Source: CAVYXZ01 sp965223835
GTDB lineage: Bacteria > Chloroflexota > Anaerolineae > Aggregatilineales > Phototrophicaceae
DNA: 64,000 nucleotides
Assembly: GCA_965223835.1 (NCBI GenBank)
Contig: CBDCXQ010000001.1
Coordinates: 2,480,001-2,544,000 of the forward strand
Reading direction: 5' to 3'
This document shows, piece after piece, positions 16,045 to 25,171 of the stretch (position 1 is its first letter; every line of letters starts with the position of its first letter). The translations under genes and the position numbers were made by a program. The notes below the pieces were generated by a model. That model searched no databases and was not told where the DNA came from. It saw only the letters and a list, made by a program, of their open reading frames with translations.

Positions 16045-16725
16045 ATGTCGAAACCTGCGCAGACCAAATGGGTATGGAGTGTGGCGGTTGATGTGGTGAT
16101 CTTCACGCTCCGGCAAAATGACCTGCAAGTGTATCTGGTTCAACGGATTGATGAAAATGACGCCGGATTATGGTCACTACCGGGGGGTATCGTTCGTGCA
16201 GATGAAGGCCTCGATGATTCAGCCCGCCGCCATGTGAGCGAACAAACCACAGTCACTGATGTTTATTTGCAACAGCTATACACCTATGGCGAACCTGATC
16301 GCGACTCGCGCCGCCGGGTCATTAGTGTGGCCTATTTTGTGTTGATCGCACCCGATCAGTTAGCGCCCGAAAATGAGATTGAAAATCGCGCCTGGCACAG
16401 CGTCTATCAATTGCCAGAACTCGCCTTCGATCATGCCCGCATGGTCAATGACGCTCTCACCCGCCTGCGTAACAAGATTGAATATTCTGCCGCTGCCTTC
16501 GAACTGATGCCTGACTCGTTTACGCTGAGTGAGTTACAGCAGGCCTATATGATCATTCTCGACGATCATACGCTGGATAAAGCCAATTTCCGCAAAAAAA
16601 TCCGGGATGCCCGTATTGTCGAACCGGAAAACCGCTATCGCCATACCGGGGGACGTCCAGCCCGCTTGTATCGATTCCAAAAAGATGCCAAACTCGAAAG
16701 CAAGGCTCGGCGCTTTTTCCCCTAG
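16045..16725 (+). CDS. NrtR-like transcriptional regulator (Nudix plus winged helix)
   Basis: 226 residues in the NrtR layout: N-terminal Nudix domain (about 8-140) and C-terminal winged helix (about 155-226, ending FRKKIRDARIVEP then GRPARLYRF). The Nudix box is degenerate: GGIVRADEGLDDSARRHVSE runs into QTTV, so one of the paired glutamates is Gln, suggesting ligand binding and not hydrolysis. NrtR proteins sense ADP-ribose and repress NAD-salvage genes. The next gene is a nicotinamidase-like hydrolase, 15 bases downstream, which fits. TACCA/TGGTA arms at 16009-16013 and 16029-16033, just upstream of the ATG, might be an autoregulatory site (inference). Confidence 0.82.
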   Translation: MSKPAQTKWVWSVAVDVVIFTLRQNDLQVYLVQRIDENDAGLWSLPGGIVRADEGLDDSARRHVSEQTTVTDVYLQQLYTYGEPDRDSRRRVISVAYFVLIAPDQLAPENEIENRAWHSVYQLPELAFDHARMVNDALTRLRNKIEYSAAAFELMPDSFTLSELQQAYMIILDDHTLDKANFRKKIRDARIVEPENRYRHTGGRPARLYRFQKDAKLESKARRFFP

Positions 16726-16740
16726 ACAAGGATCAGGACC

Positions 16741-17460
16741 ATGGACGTTGATAAATTTATGCATAATAGCAAACCATTCATCCAGTGGATGCTAGATTGG
16801 CAAGCCAATTTACAAGCCCTGTCACTTACAACATTGATTGATAATAAACCTCACCAGGTTGGTATTATTTCGGTTGATGTCATCAAGGGTTTTTGCACCG
16901 TTGGCCCGCTGTCGTCGCCCCGTGTGAACCAGATTGTGGAGCCAATTGCTGATCTATTCCAGCGGGCCTGGGATGCCGGAGTACGCGACATCGCCCTACC
17001 CCAGGATACCCATCCGGCTGACGCGGTAGAATTCGCCCAGTATGGTCCGCATTGCATCCGGGGCACGGAAGAATCAGAGACGGTTGAAGCCTTTAAGCAA
17101 TTACCGTTTTTCGATCAGCTTGACATATTTGAGAAAAATTCGATCAATAGTGGCTTGCAAAGCGGTATGAACGCCTGGATTCGGGAGCGCTCCCGCATCA
17201 CCAACTGGATTATCGTCGGCGATTGCACCGACCTTTGCACCTATCAACTCGCCATGCATGTGCGCTTACAGGCGAATCAGGAACAGCGACACGGCGTGCG
17301 GATCATAGTTCCGGTTAACGCCGTCGACACTTATGATTTGCCGGTGAATGCGGCTGAGGAACTTGGCGCGATCCCACACGATGCTGACTTCCTACATCTG
17401 ATATTCCTGTACCACATGTTGCTTAATGGCATCGAAGTCGTTACCGAAATTACAAGCTGA
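16741..17460 (+). CDS. Isochorismatase-family cysteine hydrolase (nicotinamidase-like)
   Basis: 239 residues. The catalytic triad of the family is visible: Asp46 (IISVDVIKGF), Lys132 (FEKNS) and Cys166 (DCTDLC). A metal-site-like QDTHPADAVEF follows the first strand, as in nicotinamidases (PncA). An N-terminal extension of about 38 residues is longer than in PncA. Linkage to an NrtR-type regulator supports nicotinamide deamidation in NAD salvage, but other amide substrates cannot be excluded. mtnA starts one base after its stop. Confidence 0.82.
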   Translation: MDVDKFMHNSKPFIQWMLDWQANLQALSLTTLIDNKPHQVGIISVDVIKGFCTVGPLSSPRVNQIVEPIADLFQRAWDAGVRDIALPQDTHPADAVEFAQYGPHCIRGTEESETVEAFKQLPFFDQLDIFEKNSINSGLQSGMNAWIRERSRITNWIIVGDCTDLCTYQLAMHVRLQANQEQRHGVRIIVPVNAVDTYDLPVNAAEELGAIPHDADFLHLIFLYHMLLNGIEVVTEITS

Positions 17461-17461
17461 A

Positions 17462-18517
17462 ATGAGCTATATGATGCGCACAGTCGAATGGCACGATGGT
17501 TGTGTTCGAATGATCGACCAGAAGCGATTACCCTGGGAATTGAACACGGTTGATTTGCTTGATTACGAAGCGGTCGCCGCAGCGATTACCGACATGACGG
17601 TGCGCGGTGCTCCTGCTATTGGCGCCGCCGCCGCCTTTGGGATGGCGTTGGCAGCCCAACAAAGCGCAGCTTCCGATACCGCAGGCTTGCGGGGCGATCT
17701 AGAAACTGCTGCTACCGTTCTCAAGGCCGCCCGCCCCACCGCCGTGAACCTCGCGTGGGCGGTTGACCAACTTTTGAAGGCCGCCCGTGACAATACCAGT
17801 ACAAATCCCGACGAATTACGGGAACAATTGCTGAATACGGCACAGCAGATCGCGGACGACGACGTGGCAATCAATCGGCGTATGGGCGAGCATGGTGCGG
17901 CCCTCATCAATAATGGTGATACGATCCTGCACCACTGCAACACTGGTGCCCTGGCAGCCGTCGATTGGGGTACAGCATTGGGGGTCATCCATATGGCTCA
18001 TGAGCAGCACAAGCAAATCCATGTTCTTCTGGACGAGACTCGTCCCCGGTTGCAAGGTGCGCGGCTGAGCGCGTGGGAGCTGGAGCAGTATGGCATCAGT
18101 TACGACATTCTGCCGGATACAGCTGCTGGTTACTACATGCAAAAAGCTGAAATTGATCTCGTGCTGGTCGGTGCCGATCGGATTGCGGCCAACGGTGATG
18201 TTGCCAATAAGATCGGAACTTATCAAATCGCGGTCCTGGCGAAAGAAAATAGTATTCCGTTTTACACCGTTGCTCCCACTTCCACCATTGATTTGTCGCT
18301 GACGACCGGCGCTGACATCCCGATTGAAGAACGTGACCCTGGTGAAGTATTAGCTCCCTATGGACAGGCCCTGGTTCCCGATCACTTTCGGGCACGTAAC
18401 CCGGCCTTCGATGTGACACCCCACCGCTACCTGAGTGGCATCATCACGGAATATGGTGTTGCGCGTCCACCATTTACCCAAAGTTTACAGCGGGCGGTTG
18501 CTGGAGAAACATTGTGA
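17462..18517 (+). CDS. mtnA: S-methyl-5-thioribose-1-phosphate isomerase
   Basis: Methionine salvage enzyme converting methylthioribose 1-phosphate to methylthioribulose 1-phosphate. About 351 residues. Motifs: MTVRGAPAIGAAAAFGMALA, the catalytic cysteine in HCNTGALAAVDWGTALGVI, DETRPRLQGARLSAWEL, and the catalytic aspartate in VGADRIAANGDVANKIGTY. The ATG at 17462 is one base after the previous stop; ATGs at 17471 and 17474 (MMRTVEWHDG) are also plausible. An upstream in-frame start at 17426 would overlap the hydrolase gene and is less likely. Confidence 0.93.
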   Translation: MSYMMRTVEWHDGCVRMIDQKRLPWELNTVDLLDYEAVAAAITDMTVRGAPAIGAAAAFGMALAAQQSAASDTAGLRGDLETAATVLKAARPTAVNLAWAVDQLLKAARDNTSTNPDELREQLLNTAQQIADDDVAINRRMGEHGAALINNGDTILHHCNTGALAAVDWGTALGVIHMAHEQHKQIHVLLDETRPRLQGARLSAWELEQYGISYDILPDTAAGYYMQKAEIDLVLVGADRIAANGDVANKIGTYQIAVLAKENSIPFYTVAPTSTIDLSLTTGADIPIEERDPGEVLAPYGQALVPDHFRARNPAFDVTPHRYLSGIITEYGVARPPFTQSLQRAVAGETL

Positions 18518-18942
18518 CCGATTGGCAAGAGCTGCCTGCCGGACCTGAACTACGGCAAATCATAGCTGAGAGGCTGGGCTGGCATATACGCAAAATATGG
18601 GTCGACTCTCATGGTATTGATTACGATTACCTGGTCTACAACAATGACGATCACTTGATGTACCAACGTGAAATCGCCAGTGGTGAAGCGCTGGGAGAAG
18701 CTACCATTACGAAGCAAGTCTGGCAGGCCGCAATGAAAGACCCCGATTGTCCGCGTTGGGATGAAGATGTCGCCGAAGCACGTGATCTGGCTTATGGATT
18801 GGATTATCACATTCAGCCAACCGTTGCCGGGTTCACGGCGTGGGTCAAATCGCCTGAATATGTGGGCCAGGCTCACACTGAAGCCCTGGCGCTGGTACGA
18901 GCCTGGCTAGCAACCCCTGATTCCGCTGATCGATCGCTGTAA
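18514..18942 (+). CDS. Hypothetical protein, 142 residues
   Basis: Starts on GTG overlapping the mtnA stop by 4 bases (GTGA), so it is translationally coupled to mtnA. The N-terminal half (LRQIIAERLGWHIRKIWVDS, YDYLVYNN) resembles the small ABA-sandwich domain often seen in phage and hypothetical proteins, followed by PRWDEDVAEARDL and a C-terminal helix (AHTEALALVRAWLA). No catalytic motif. Function unknown. Confidence 0.65.
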   Translation: MTDWQELPAGPELRQIIAERLGWHIRKIWVDSHGIDYDYLVYNNDDHLMYQREIASGEALGEATITKQVWQAAMKDPDCPRWDEDVAEARDLAYGLDYHIQPTVAGFTAWVKSPEYVGQAHTEALALVRAWLATPDSADRSL

Positions 18943-19016
18943 CCTCTATGGTAATTTTAGCGTCGCACCCAGCTTCGCCCTATAATTGAACTCAGTGCAG
19001 AAATACGGGATCAATC

Positions 19017-22000
19017 ATGGTCGATAGTTATAATCTTTCCGATGTCTTCATTTCCTACTCGCGCCGCGACACCGAGTTTGTCCGCCGACTTGATGAAGCA
19101 TTCAAACAGGCAAAACGTGAAGTTTGGGTTGACTGGGAAGATATACCAGCAACGGCGGATTGGTGGCAAGAAATTCGGGCAGGCATTGAAGGTGCAGATA
19201 CATTTATCTTCATCATCACGCCGGATTCGGTTGCCTCGGAGATTTGCTTCAACGAAATCCAACATGCCATTGACAACAACAAACGGTTTATCCCCGTGCT
19301 GCACCGTGAAATCGAGGATGAAGCGTTACAGGCGCAAATACATCCAGCAATATCGACCCACAACTGGATATTCTTCCGCGATTCAGACGATTTCCATAAG
19401 TCCATGCAGCAGTTACTCGCAGCGATTGAAGCTGACCTGAGTCATGTCCGCACCCACACCCGGTATCTCGTCAGAGCACAGGAGTGGATCTCACGGGATC
19501 GAGCCGGAAGTTTCTTACTTTCTGGGGGGGAAGTCCAAGAAGCAGAAACCTGGATGACCAGGGCGGGTTCTAAGGAGCCAAGGCCCACCGAACTCCATAC
19601 CGAATACATCCTCGCCAGTCGCAATGCGCGGAACAGTCGGCAACGGCGGATTCTAGCCGGAGTAAGTATCGCCTTTGTGATTGCTTTGGTTCTCAGTATT
19701 CTGTCACTTTTCCTGGCAAACCGGGCGGCGACCAGCGAGGCACAAGCCCTGAGTCGCGGAACCGAAGTCGCCAACCAGGCAGCAATTGCGGAAAATAATG
19801 CCGCTACCGCCACTATCGCACAGGGTCAAGCCCTGGTCGAAGCCAACAACGCTGGTACGCAAGCTGCGCTAGCCGAAAATAATGCTGCGACTGCTACCAT
19901 CGCGCAAGGCCAGGCGCTCGTCGAAGCCAACAATGCTGCTACTCAGGCCGCTGTTGCCCAAATCGCGGCCACTGCTGAAGCGAATGCCCGCGCCACCAGC
20001 AGCTATAACGAACAGATCGCCCAAACCCAGGCTGCTGCTGCCACCATCGCGCAGGGCCAGGCGCTCGTCGAAGCTGATCGTGCCGCAACTCAAGCAAATA
20101 TCGCCGAGAATAATGCTGCGACTGCTACTATCGCGCAAGGCCAAGCGTTGGTCGAAGCCAACAATGCTGCTACACAGGCTGCGGTTGCCCAAATCGCGGC
20201 CACTGCTGAAGCGAACGCCCGCGCCACCAGCAGTCGCAACGAACTGCGGGCGCAAACCCAGGCCGCCATCGCCCAACAGAATGCCGCAACCGCGACGATT
20301 GCTCAGGGTCAGGCGCTAGTCGAAGCTGATCGTGCTGCCACCCAGGCAGCTATAGCACAAGACAGTGCAGCGACCGCGACGATTGCGCAAGGTATTGCCA
20401 TCATTGAAGCCAACCGGGCCGGCACTCAGGCCGCTATCGCCACGATTGCCCAGGGTCGCGCACAGAACCAGGCAGCAACGGCTGAAGCCCGTGGCACGGA
20501 AGTCGCCGTCAAAGCAGCAACGGCTACAGTGGCCCAGGGTCAGGCCGAGGTCGAAGCAAATAATGCTGCGACCCAGGCGGCTATAGCTGAAGCCAGTGAA
20601 CGTGAAGCCCGTGCTCAAGCCTTAGCTGTGCGTGCGGAACAGGCCCTCAACTTCGGTGACACGAATGTTGCCCTTGCGTTGGCGCTCGAATCAGCCCGCC
20701 TGAACCCTGAATTGCTTCAGACTCAGAGCGTGTTGAACCGTATCGTGGCGGTAAGCCCGCTGCTGATGGTTCGTGATGTTCATGCCGGTATTTTTAGCCC
20801 TGATGGCGATTCATTGTTAACACTCAATATTGATCAAACAACTTTGGAACTATGGGATATTGCTGAACGCCGCAGTGTATTCCGCATTACTGGTCACACT
20901 GACATAATTCATGATTTTACCTTCAGCCCGGATGGACAACTTATCCTATCAGTCGCCGCTGACGGTCAGGTTGGTTTATGGCAAGCAACAACCGGCGAAA
21001 ACGTGGACATGATAGACGACCATGGCACAGCGGTCGAGCATCTACTTTTGCACCCGGACAATGAACGTTTCATCACTGCCGGAGCTGATGGTGGTATCTT
21101 CCTACGGGATATCGCGACCGGTGCCAGGCTAACCGAATTTCGCTCGACAACCGCTGGTAGCCTGGCGCACATCCGCTTTAACGCGACAGGCCGCGCATTA
21201 TATGCCTGGTCGGCTGAACCGCCGATTGTTATGTCACGCTGGGATGTTGAGCAAGAAATTATGCTGCCGCGCCAGCTTGAGCAATTCGTTCATTTCGCTC
21301 GCAACGGTCAATATCGTATCCGAGTCAATGGCGAATCGCTGGCTATCCATGCAACCGATGGTGATGGATTGGTGCTTCAACTGCCCACTGACATCACAGA
21401 TGTGATTGATTTTACGCCGGATGGAACCGCGCTATTGGTACGCACACAGGGAGGCGGTGGTCGCTTCGATATTGACCAGCGACTTACGTTGCTAGACCGT
21501 GCCACTGGTGACATCATCCGCACCTTTAGCGGTTCCGGTGTAAGCACATCAAATAGTTCGACCGGCCAGACCATGCTCCTTAACAATCGCTCAACCGCCA
21601 GTAATGTGCGCGAGGCACGCATCCTCTCTGATGGCAATACAGTTATTTCTGTGTTACCAGATAATCGCGTAATCTTGTGGGATTTGCGCGATGGACGCCT
21701 TTTGCGAGTTATCGGCGTGTCAGACCTTGATTTGTCCGTCCGTGATATAAGCTATGATAATCGTTTTGCGCTAACACTGGGCGAAGATCATATTGCGCGT
21801 GTCCATGATATGACTGGCCTGCAATCGACTGCGATAATCAATCGGCAAGAACGCCGTGACATCACTCAGCAAATCATCGCAAGCTGGCGCGAAACCGGCG
21901 GTCTCTACGGTGCATTATATTCAGTAAGTTGGAATGGATTAATCAGTCCAGACCAACGCTTCTGGTTAGCAGTGCAAGACGTGTTCAACCTTCGGCTACG

Positions 22001-23294
22001 CAATCTCGAAACAGAAACCGATGTTGTGATTGAAAATACACTCGATAATGCCGAATCAACGATTCGGGCGTTTAATGCCAGTTCGGAGTATGTCATCACA
22101 GGCTTCAGGGATGGCAAAATCCGTATCTGGGACATTCAAGCCGCCGGTTGGCGATGGAACTGGCTACAGGCTGACGACGCCGACAATCTTGAGGAAATTC
22201 GATTTACCAGCAATCCGCAACAGTTTGTCGCCCTGTACGACCGCGTCGCCATTCTCTGGGACATCGACAGTGGTGAGACTATTCAGCGTTATTCAGCCCC
22301 GGATATGGTGAGTCCGTTAACCCGCTATGAAAGACCGGACGACCCAACATTCTATACCTGGTTTTACCATGAGACTCATAACCGTATTCTGAATGACTCG
22401 ACTCAGCTTGCCCGGATTATGCTCAACGAGAACCGAAACACTGCTAATCTACTGATCTGGAATCTCGAAGATGGACAACTCCTCCGTCAGATTGACCTCA
22501 TGCAAGGCACCGCCCCTAACAAGTACGTTGGCGCGCGCTTTACGCCCAACGGCGCTTCCTACATTCGCATTGGTCAAATTGACGACTCGATTGAAATGTT
22601 TGATGTCATCAGCGGCGAAAAAATCCGGCGCTTCTTCGGTCACACCGATCCGGTGAACGGACTGGGCTTCAGCCCCAATGGTGAAAAATTAGTATCCAGT
22701 TCCATCAGTGGCGAATTGCTACTCTGGGACATCACCACCGGCCAATTGGTGCGCACGCTCAATCCAGCCAGTTCAACCCTTGAGGACCCCGGCACATCGA
22801 ATCATATCGTCTTCACACAAGATGGTCGCGCCGCAGCTTATTTCAAGACGCAATTGCCCACACTCGATATGCCCGTTATTCGCATCGAAACACTGACCGA
22901 CGCAGTCGCCTGGACCATCCAGAACCGCCAGATCCCAGAACTCACCTGTGGCGAACGCGAACAGTACAATGTTTTGCCGTTGTGTCAAAGTACGGGCGAG
23001 GTAATAATTCCGACGCCAACGATGGGTGTAACACCAACTTCATCACCATCGCCGACAATTACCCCCACCTTTACCGCAACGCCACAGCCCACCGCAACAG
23101 CGTTTCCAGTGGGTACCATTCAGTCCAATGCGAATGTTATCTTACGCGGTGGGCCGGGCCAGGAGTATCGTTCGTTAGCCAATATCCCGCCCGGCACCAT
23201 TGTCGAAATAATTAGCGAATCAAATGGCTGGCTCCAGATCCGCCTGCGTGATAACAACGAGGGGTGGGTTCTCGAAACAGTGGTCCGCCGTTAA
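19017..23294 (+). CDS. TIR - membrane span - coiled coil - WD40 - SH3 giant protein
   Basis: 1425 residues. (1) TIR domain, about 8-140: DVFISYSRRD, WVDWEDIP, and SEICFNE with Glu80 at the position of the NADase catalytic glutamate. (2) Single membrane span about 210-232. (3) About 300 residues of Ala/Gln/Asn-rich degenerate repeats (roughly 240-540), probably a long helical rod. (4) A short linker (RAEQALNFGDTNVALALALE). (5) WD40 beta-propeller repeats about 575-1300 (repeated FSPDG and LWDI). (6) A Pro/Thr-rich linker and (7) an SH3-like domain about 1365-1425 (GGPGQEYRSLANIPPGT). The TIR would be cytoplasmic and the propeller and SH3 outside. TATAAT at 18981-18986 may be the -10 element. 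Possible roles are cell-envelope sensing or abortive defence; neither is proven. Confidence 0.88.
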   Translation: MVDSYNLSDVFISYSRRDTEFVRRLDEAFKQAKREVWVDWEDIPATADWWQEIRAGIEGADTFIFIITPDSVASEICFNEIQHAIDNNKRFIPVLHREIEDEALQAQIHPAISTHNWIFFRDSDDFHKSMQQLLAAIEADLSHVRTHTRYLVRAQEWISRDRAGSFLLSGGEVQEAETWMTRAGSKEPRPTELHTEYILASRNARNSRQRRILAGVSIAFVIALVLSILSLFLANRAATSEAQALSRGTEVANQAAIAENNAATATIAQGQALVEANNAGTQAALAENNAATATIAQGQALVEANNAATQAAVAQIAATAEANARATSSYNEQIAQTQAAAATIAQGQALVEADRAATQANIAENNAATATIAQGQALVEANNAATQAAVAQIAATAEANARATSSRNELRAQTQAAIAQQNAATATIAQGQALVEADRAATQAAIAQDSAATATIAQGIAIIEANRAGTQAAIATIAQGRAQNQAATAEARGTEVAVKAATATVAQGQAEVEANNAATQAAIAEASEREARAQALAVRAEQALNFGDTNVALALALESARLNPELLQTQSVLNRIVAVSPLLMVRDVHAGIFSPDGDSLLTLNIDQTTLELWDIAERRSVFRITGHTDIIHDFTFSPDGQLILSVAADGQVGLWQATTGENVDMIDDHGTAVEHLLLHPDNERFITAGADGGIFLRDIATGARLTEFRSTTAGSLAHIRFNATGRALYAWSAEPPIVMSRWDVEQEIMLPRQLEQFVHFARNGQYRIRVNGESLAIHATDGDGLVLQLPTDITDVIDFTPDGTALLVRTQGGGGRFDIDQRLTLLDRATGDIIRTFSGSGVSTSNSSTGQTMLLNNRSTASNVREARILSDGNTVISVLPDNRVILWDLRDGRLLRVIGVSDLDLSVRDISYDNRFALTLGEDHIARVHDMTGLQSTAIINRQERRDITQQIIASWRETGGLYGALYSVSWNGLISPDQRFWLAVQDVFNLRLRNLETETDVVIENTLDNAESTIRAFNASSEYVITGFRDGKIRIWDIQAAGWRWNWLQADDADNLEEIRFTSNPQQFVALYDRVAILWDIDSGETIQRYSAPDMVSPLTRYERPDDPTFYTWFYHETHNRILNDSTQLARIMLNENRNTANLLIWNLEDGQLLRQIDLMQGTAPNKYVGARFTPNGASYIRIGQIDDSIEMFDVISGEKIRRFFGHTDPVNGLGFSPNGEKLVSSSISGELLLWDITTGQLVRTLNPASSTLEDPGTSNHIVFTQDGRAAAYFKTQLPTLDMPVIRIETLTDAVAWTIQNRQIPELTCGEREQYNVLPLCQSTGEVIIPTPTMGVTPTSSPSPTITPTFTATPQPTATAFPVGTIQSNANVILRGGPGQEYRSLANIPPGTIVEIISESNGWLQIRLRDNNEGWVLETVVRR
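19740..20640 (+). repeat. Internal coding repeats in the TIR/WD40 gene
   Basis: Imperfect tandem repeats encoding units such as AATATIAQGQALVEANNAAT and AQIAATAEANARATSS. Two long copies (about 19880-20010 and 20110-20240) are nearly identical at DNA level. Such arrays are prone to length change by recombination and to misassembly. Confidence 0.85.
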
Positions 23295-23298
23295 CAAT

Positions 23299-24132
23299 TT
23301 AGCCTTTGACTGCCCCGGCAGCCAGACCAGCGACTACAAACCGTTGCGCCAGATAATAAAGTGCCATCACCGGGACTGCTGCCGATACCGATGCTGCCAT
23401 AATCAAGCCGAAGCGAAATACATCCCCGGTGATAAGGTAGCTGATCGCAACTGGCACCGTTTGCAAATTGGGCGACGTAATGAAAATTAATGCATAGAGC
23501 AGTTCATTCCAGGCGGCAGTAAAGGTAAACACGCTAACCGCAATCAAACCTGGGATAACCAATGGCATGAGAATTTTATAAAATGCCTGCCAGCGAGTGG
23601 CGCCATCCACCATTGCCTGTTCTTCTAGATCGACTGGGATACTCTTAAAATAGCCCATCATCAGCCAGGTACTCAGCGGTGCGGCAAATGTCAGATACAC
23701 AAAGATGAGGCCGTGATGCGTATTGCTCAATTGCAAGCGGGCAATAATGACTGATAGGGGAATAAACAGCAACGCACTTGGTGTGAGGTAGGTGAACAAT
23801 ATCAACCGCCCAATCCAATCGCGTAGCCGATATTTCAACCGCACCAGACTGTAGGCTGCAAGACAGCTAAACAATACGGATACAAAAGTCGCTGAGCTAG
23901 AAACCACCAGGCTATTGCGGATATTGCGCAGGAAATCATCATCCAGGAACAGGTCTTCATAGTTCTGGAGCGTGGCGTTAACCGGCAATAGTGACGGTGT
24001 ACGATAAATGTCTTTAGGTGTTTTCAGCGAAACCATCACCATGTAGTAAATGGGAAAAAGAATCGCAATCGCCATGATGACCAATAGCGTATAGTAGAGG
24101 ATTTTCTGCTGTAAACTCACACGATAAAACAT
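23299..24132 (-). CDS. Carbohydrate ABC transporter permease (MalG-type)
   Basis: 277 residues, about six membrane spans, CUT1 family. The EAA loop is clear (VDLEEQAMVDGATRWQAFYK, then ILMPLVIPGL), as is the N-terminal YYMVMVSLKTPKDIYRTPSL. It starts two bases after the stop of the MalF-type permease gene and pairs with it. Last gene of the importer operon; its stop lies 4 bases from the converging stop of the TIR/WD40 gene, with no obvious terminator between them. Confidence 0.93.
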   Translation of the reverse strand: MFYRVSLQQKILYYTLLVIMAIAILFPIYYMVMVSLKTPKDIYRTPSLLPVNATLQNYEDLFLDDDFLRNIRNSLVVSSSATFVSVLFSCLAAYSLVRLKYRLRDWIGRLILFTYLTPSALLFIPLSVIIARLQLSNTHHGLIFVYLTFAAPLSTWLMMGYFKSIPVDLEEQAMVDGATRWQAFYKILMPLVIPGLIAVSVFTFTAAWNELLYALIFITSPNLQTVPVAISYLITGDVFRFGLIMAASVSAAVPVMALYYLAQRFVVAGLAAGAVKG

Positions 24133-24134
24133 GA

Positions 24135-25055
24135 TTATTCTTCCCGCTGTAATAACATAGCGACGACGAACGCTAGACAGGCAAAAATCGGCAGCATCGA
24201 AACGCCTACCGCCGCCGCCTCGCCCAACCGCAGGTTTTGTAGCGCGAAATAGGCATGGACCGGGAAGGTCATCGTGGCATTCGACGGCCCACCCTGCGTC
24301 ATCAAGAAAATCGCCTCAAACGCATTGGTCGTCCAGATGGTAGATACCAGCACTACGACCAAAACGACATGCCGAATACCTGGGAGTGAGACATTCCGAA
24401 AACGCTGCCAGGCATTGGCACCATCCAGTGCTGCCGCTTCATGTAGTTCCTTCGAAACCGTCTGCAAAGCCGCCAAAAACGAGATCACCCAGAAGGGAAA
24501 ACCCCGCCACACCAAAGCGACGACGACACTGGGAATTGCGAGTTCACGGGAACTTAGAAATTCAATATGGGTATTGGACAGGCCGGTGCTCAACAGAATA
24601 AAATTAAACGCTCCCCCCTGCGGTGCATACAGCAGTTTCCAGGTGATAAAAGCCACAAATCCCGGCATCGCCCAGGGCAGCAGGATCAAACCGCGCCAGA
24701 ACTGGCGGAAGCGAATCTGCTGATTAAGCAAAACGGCAATACCTAACCCGAGCAGCAATTTGCTCGTTTGAACGGCAGCGACGATGAGTATTGTGTTCCG
24801 CACCGTTTGTTGAAAGGCCAGTTGGTTAATCAGGTTCACGTAGTTGGCTAAGCCAGTGAATACCCCCGGCCCACCGCCGACAGTTCGATCAGTAAAACTA
24901 ATCCAGATGGCGAAAAAAAAGGGATACACGACTAAAATGAGTACACAGGTTACAAGCGGCGCAACCAGCAAATAACCCATTAAGCTTTCGGCCTGGCGCA
25001 GGTTCAGACGCGAAATTAGTGGAATTCGTGGACGAACAATAACATCTTGAGACAT
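24135..25055 (-). CDS. Carbohydrate ABC transporter permease (MalF-type)
   Basis: 306 residues, about six membrane spans, CUT1 family. Typical segments: LMGYLLVAPLVTCVLILVVY near the N-terminus, SKLLLGLGIAVLLNQ, and the EAA loop ELHEAAALDGANAWQRFRNV with SLPGIRHVVLV. Second gene of the operon behind the binding protein, separated from it by 116 bases that carry hairpins. Confidence 0.93.
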   Translation of the reverse strand: MSQDVIVRPRIPLISRLNLRQAESLMGYLLVAPLVTCVLILVVYPFFFAIWISFTDRTVGGGPGVFTGLANYVNLINQLAFQQTVRNTILIVAAVQTSKLLLGLGIAVLLNQQIRFRQFWRGLILLPWAMPGFVAFITWKLLYAPQGGAFNFILLSTGLSNTHIEFLSSRELAIPSVVVALVWRGFPFWVISFLAALQTVSKELHEAAALDGANAWQRFRNVSLPGIRHVVLVVVLVSTIWTTNAFEAIFLMTQGGPSNATMTFPVHAYFALQNLRLGEAAAVGVSMLPIFACLAFVVAMLLQREE

Positions 25056-25086
25056 AACAATACTCTCTGGCTATCATGAACAATCA

Positions 25087-25156
25087 GGGTGACAGAGAAT
25101 CGTCCCCATCACCCCGAAATCTACAAACTGTGATTACATTGTTGGTTCAAACAATG
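25087..25156 (-). other. Two intercistronic hairpins between binding-protein and permease genes
   Basis: Inverted repeats GGGTGA/TCACCC (25087-25092 with 25109-25114) and CATTGTT/AACAATG (25137-25143 with 25150-25156). No T-tract follows on the reverse strand. In many sugar ABC operons a hairpin at this place protects the binding-protein mRNA 3' end, giving more binding protein than permease; that role here is inferred. Confidence 0.4.
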
Positions 25157-25171
25157 ATAATCGGCCTTGAC

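Noticed and set aside
19869..20618. Long reverse-strand and shifted frames inside the TIR gene repeats
   Set aside because: These arise from the repetitive GC-rich coding sequence. Composition (Ser/Arg/Leu or Gly/Phe repeats) is typical of shadow frames.
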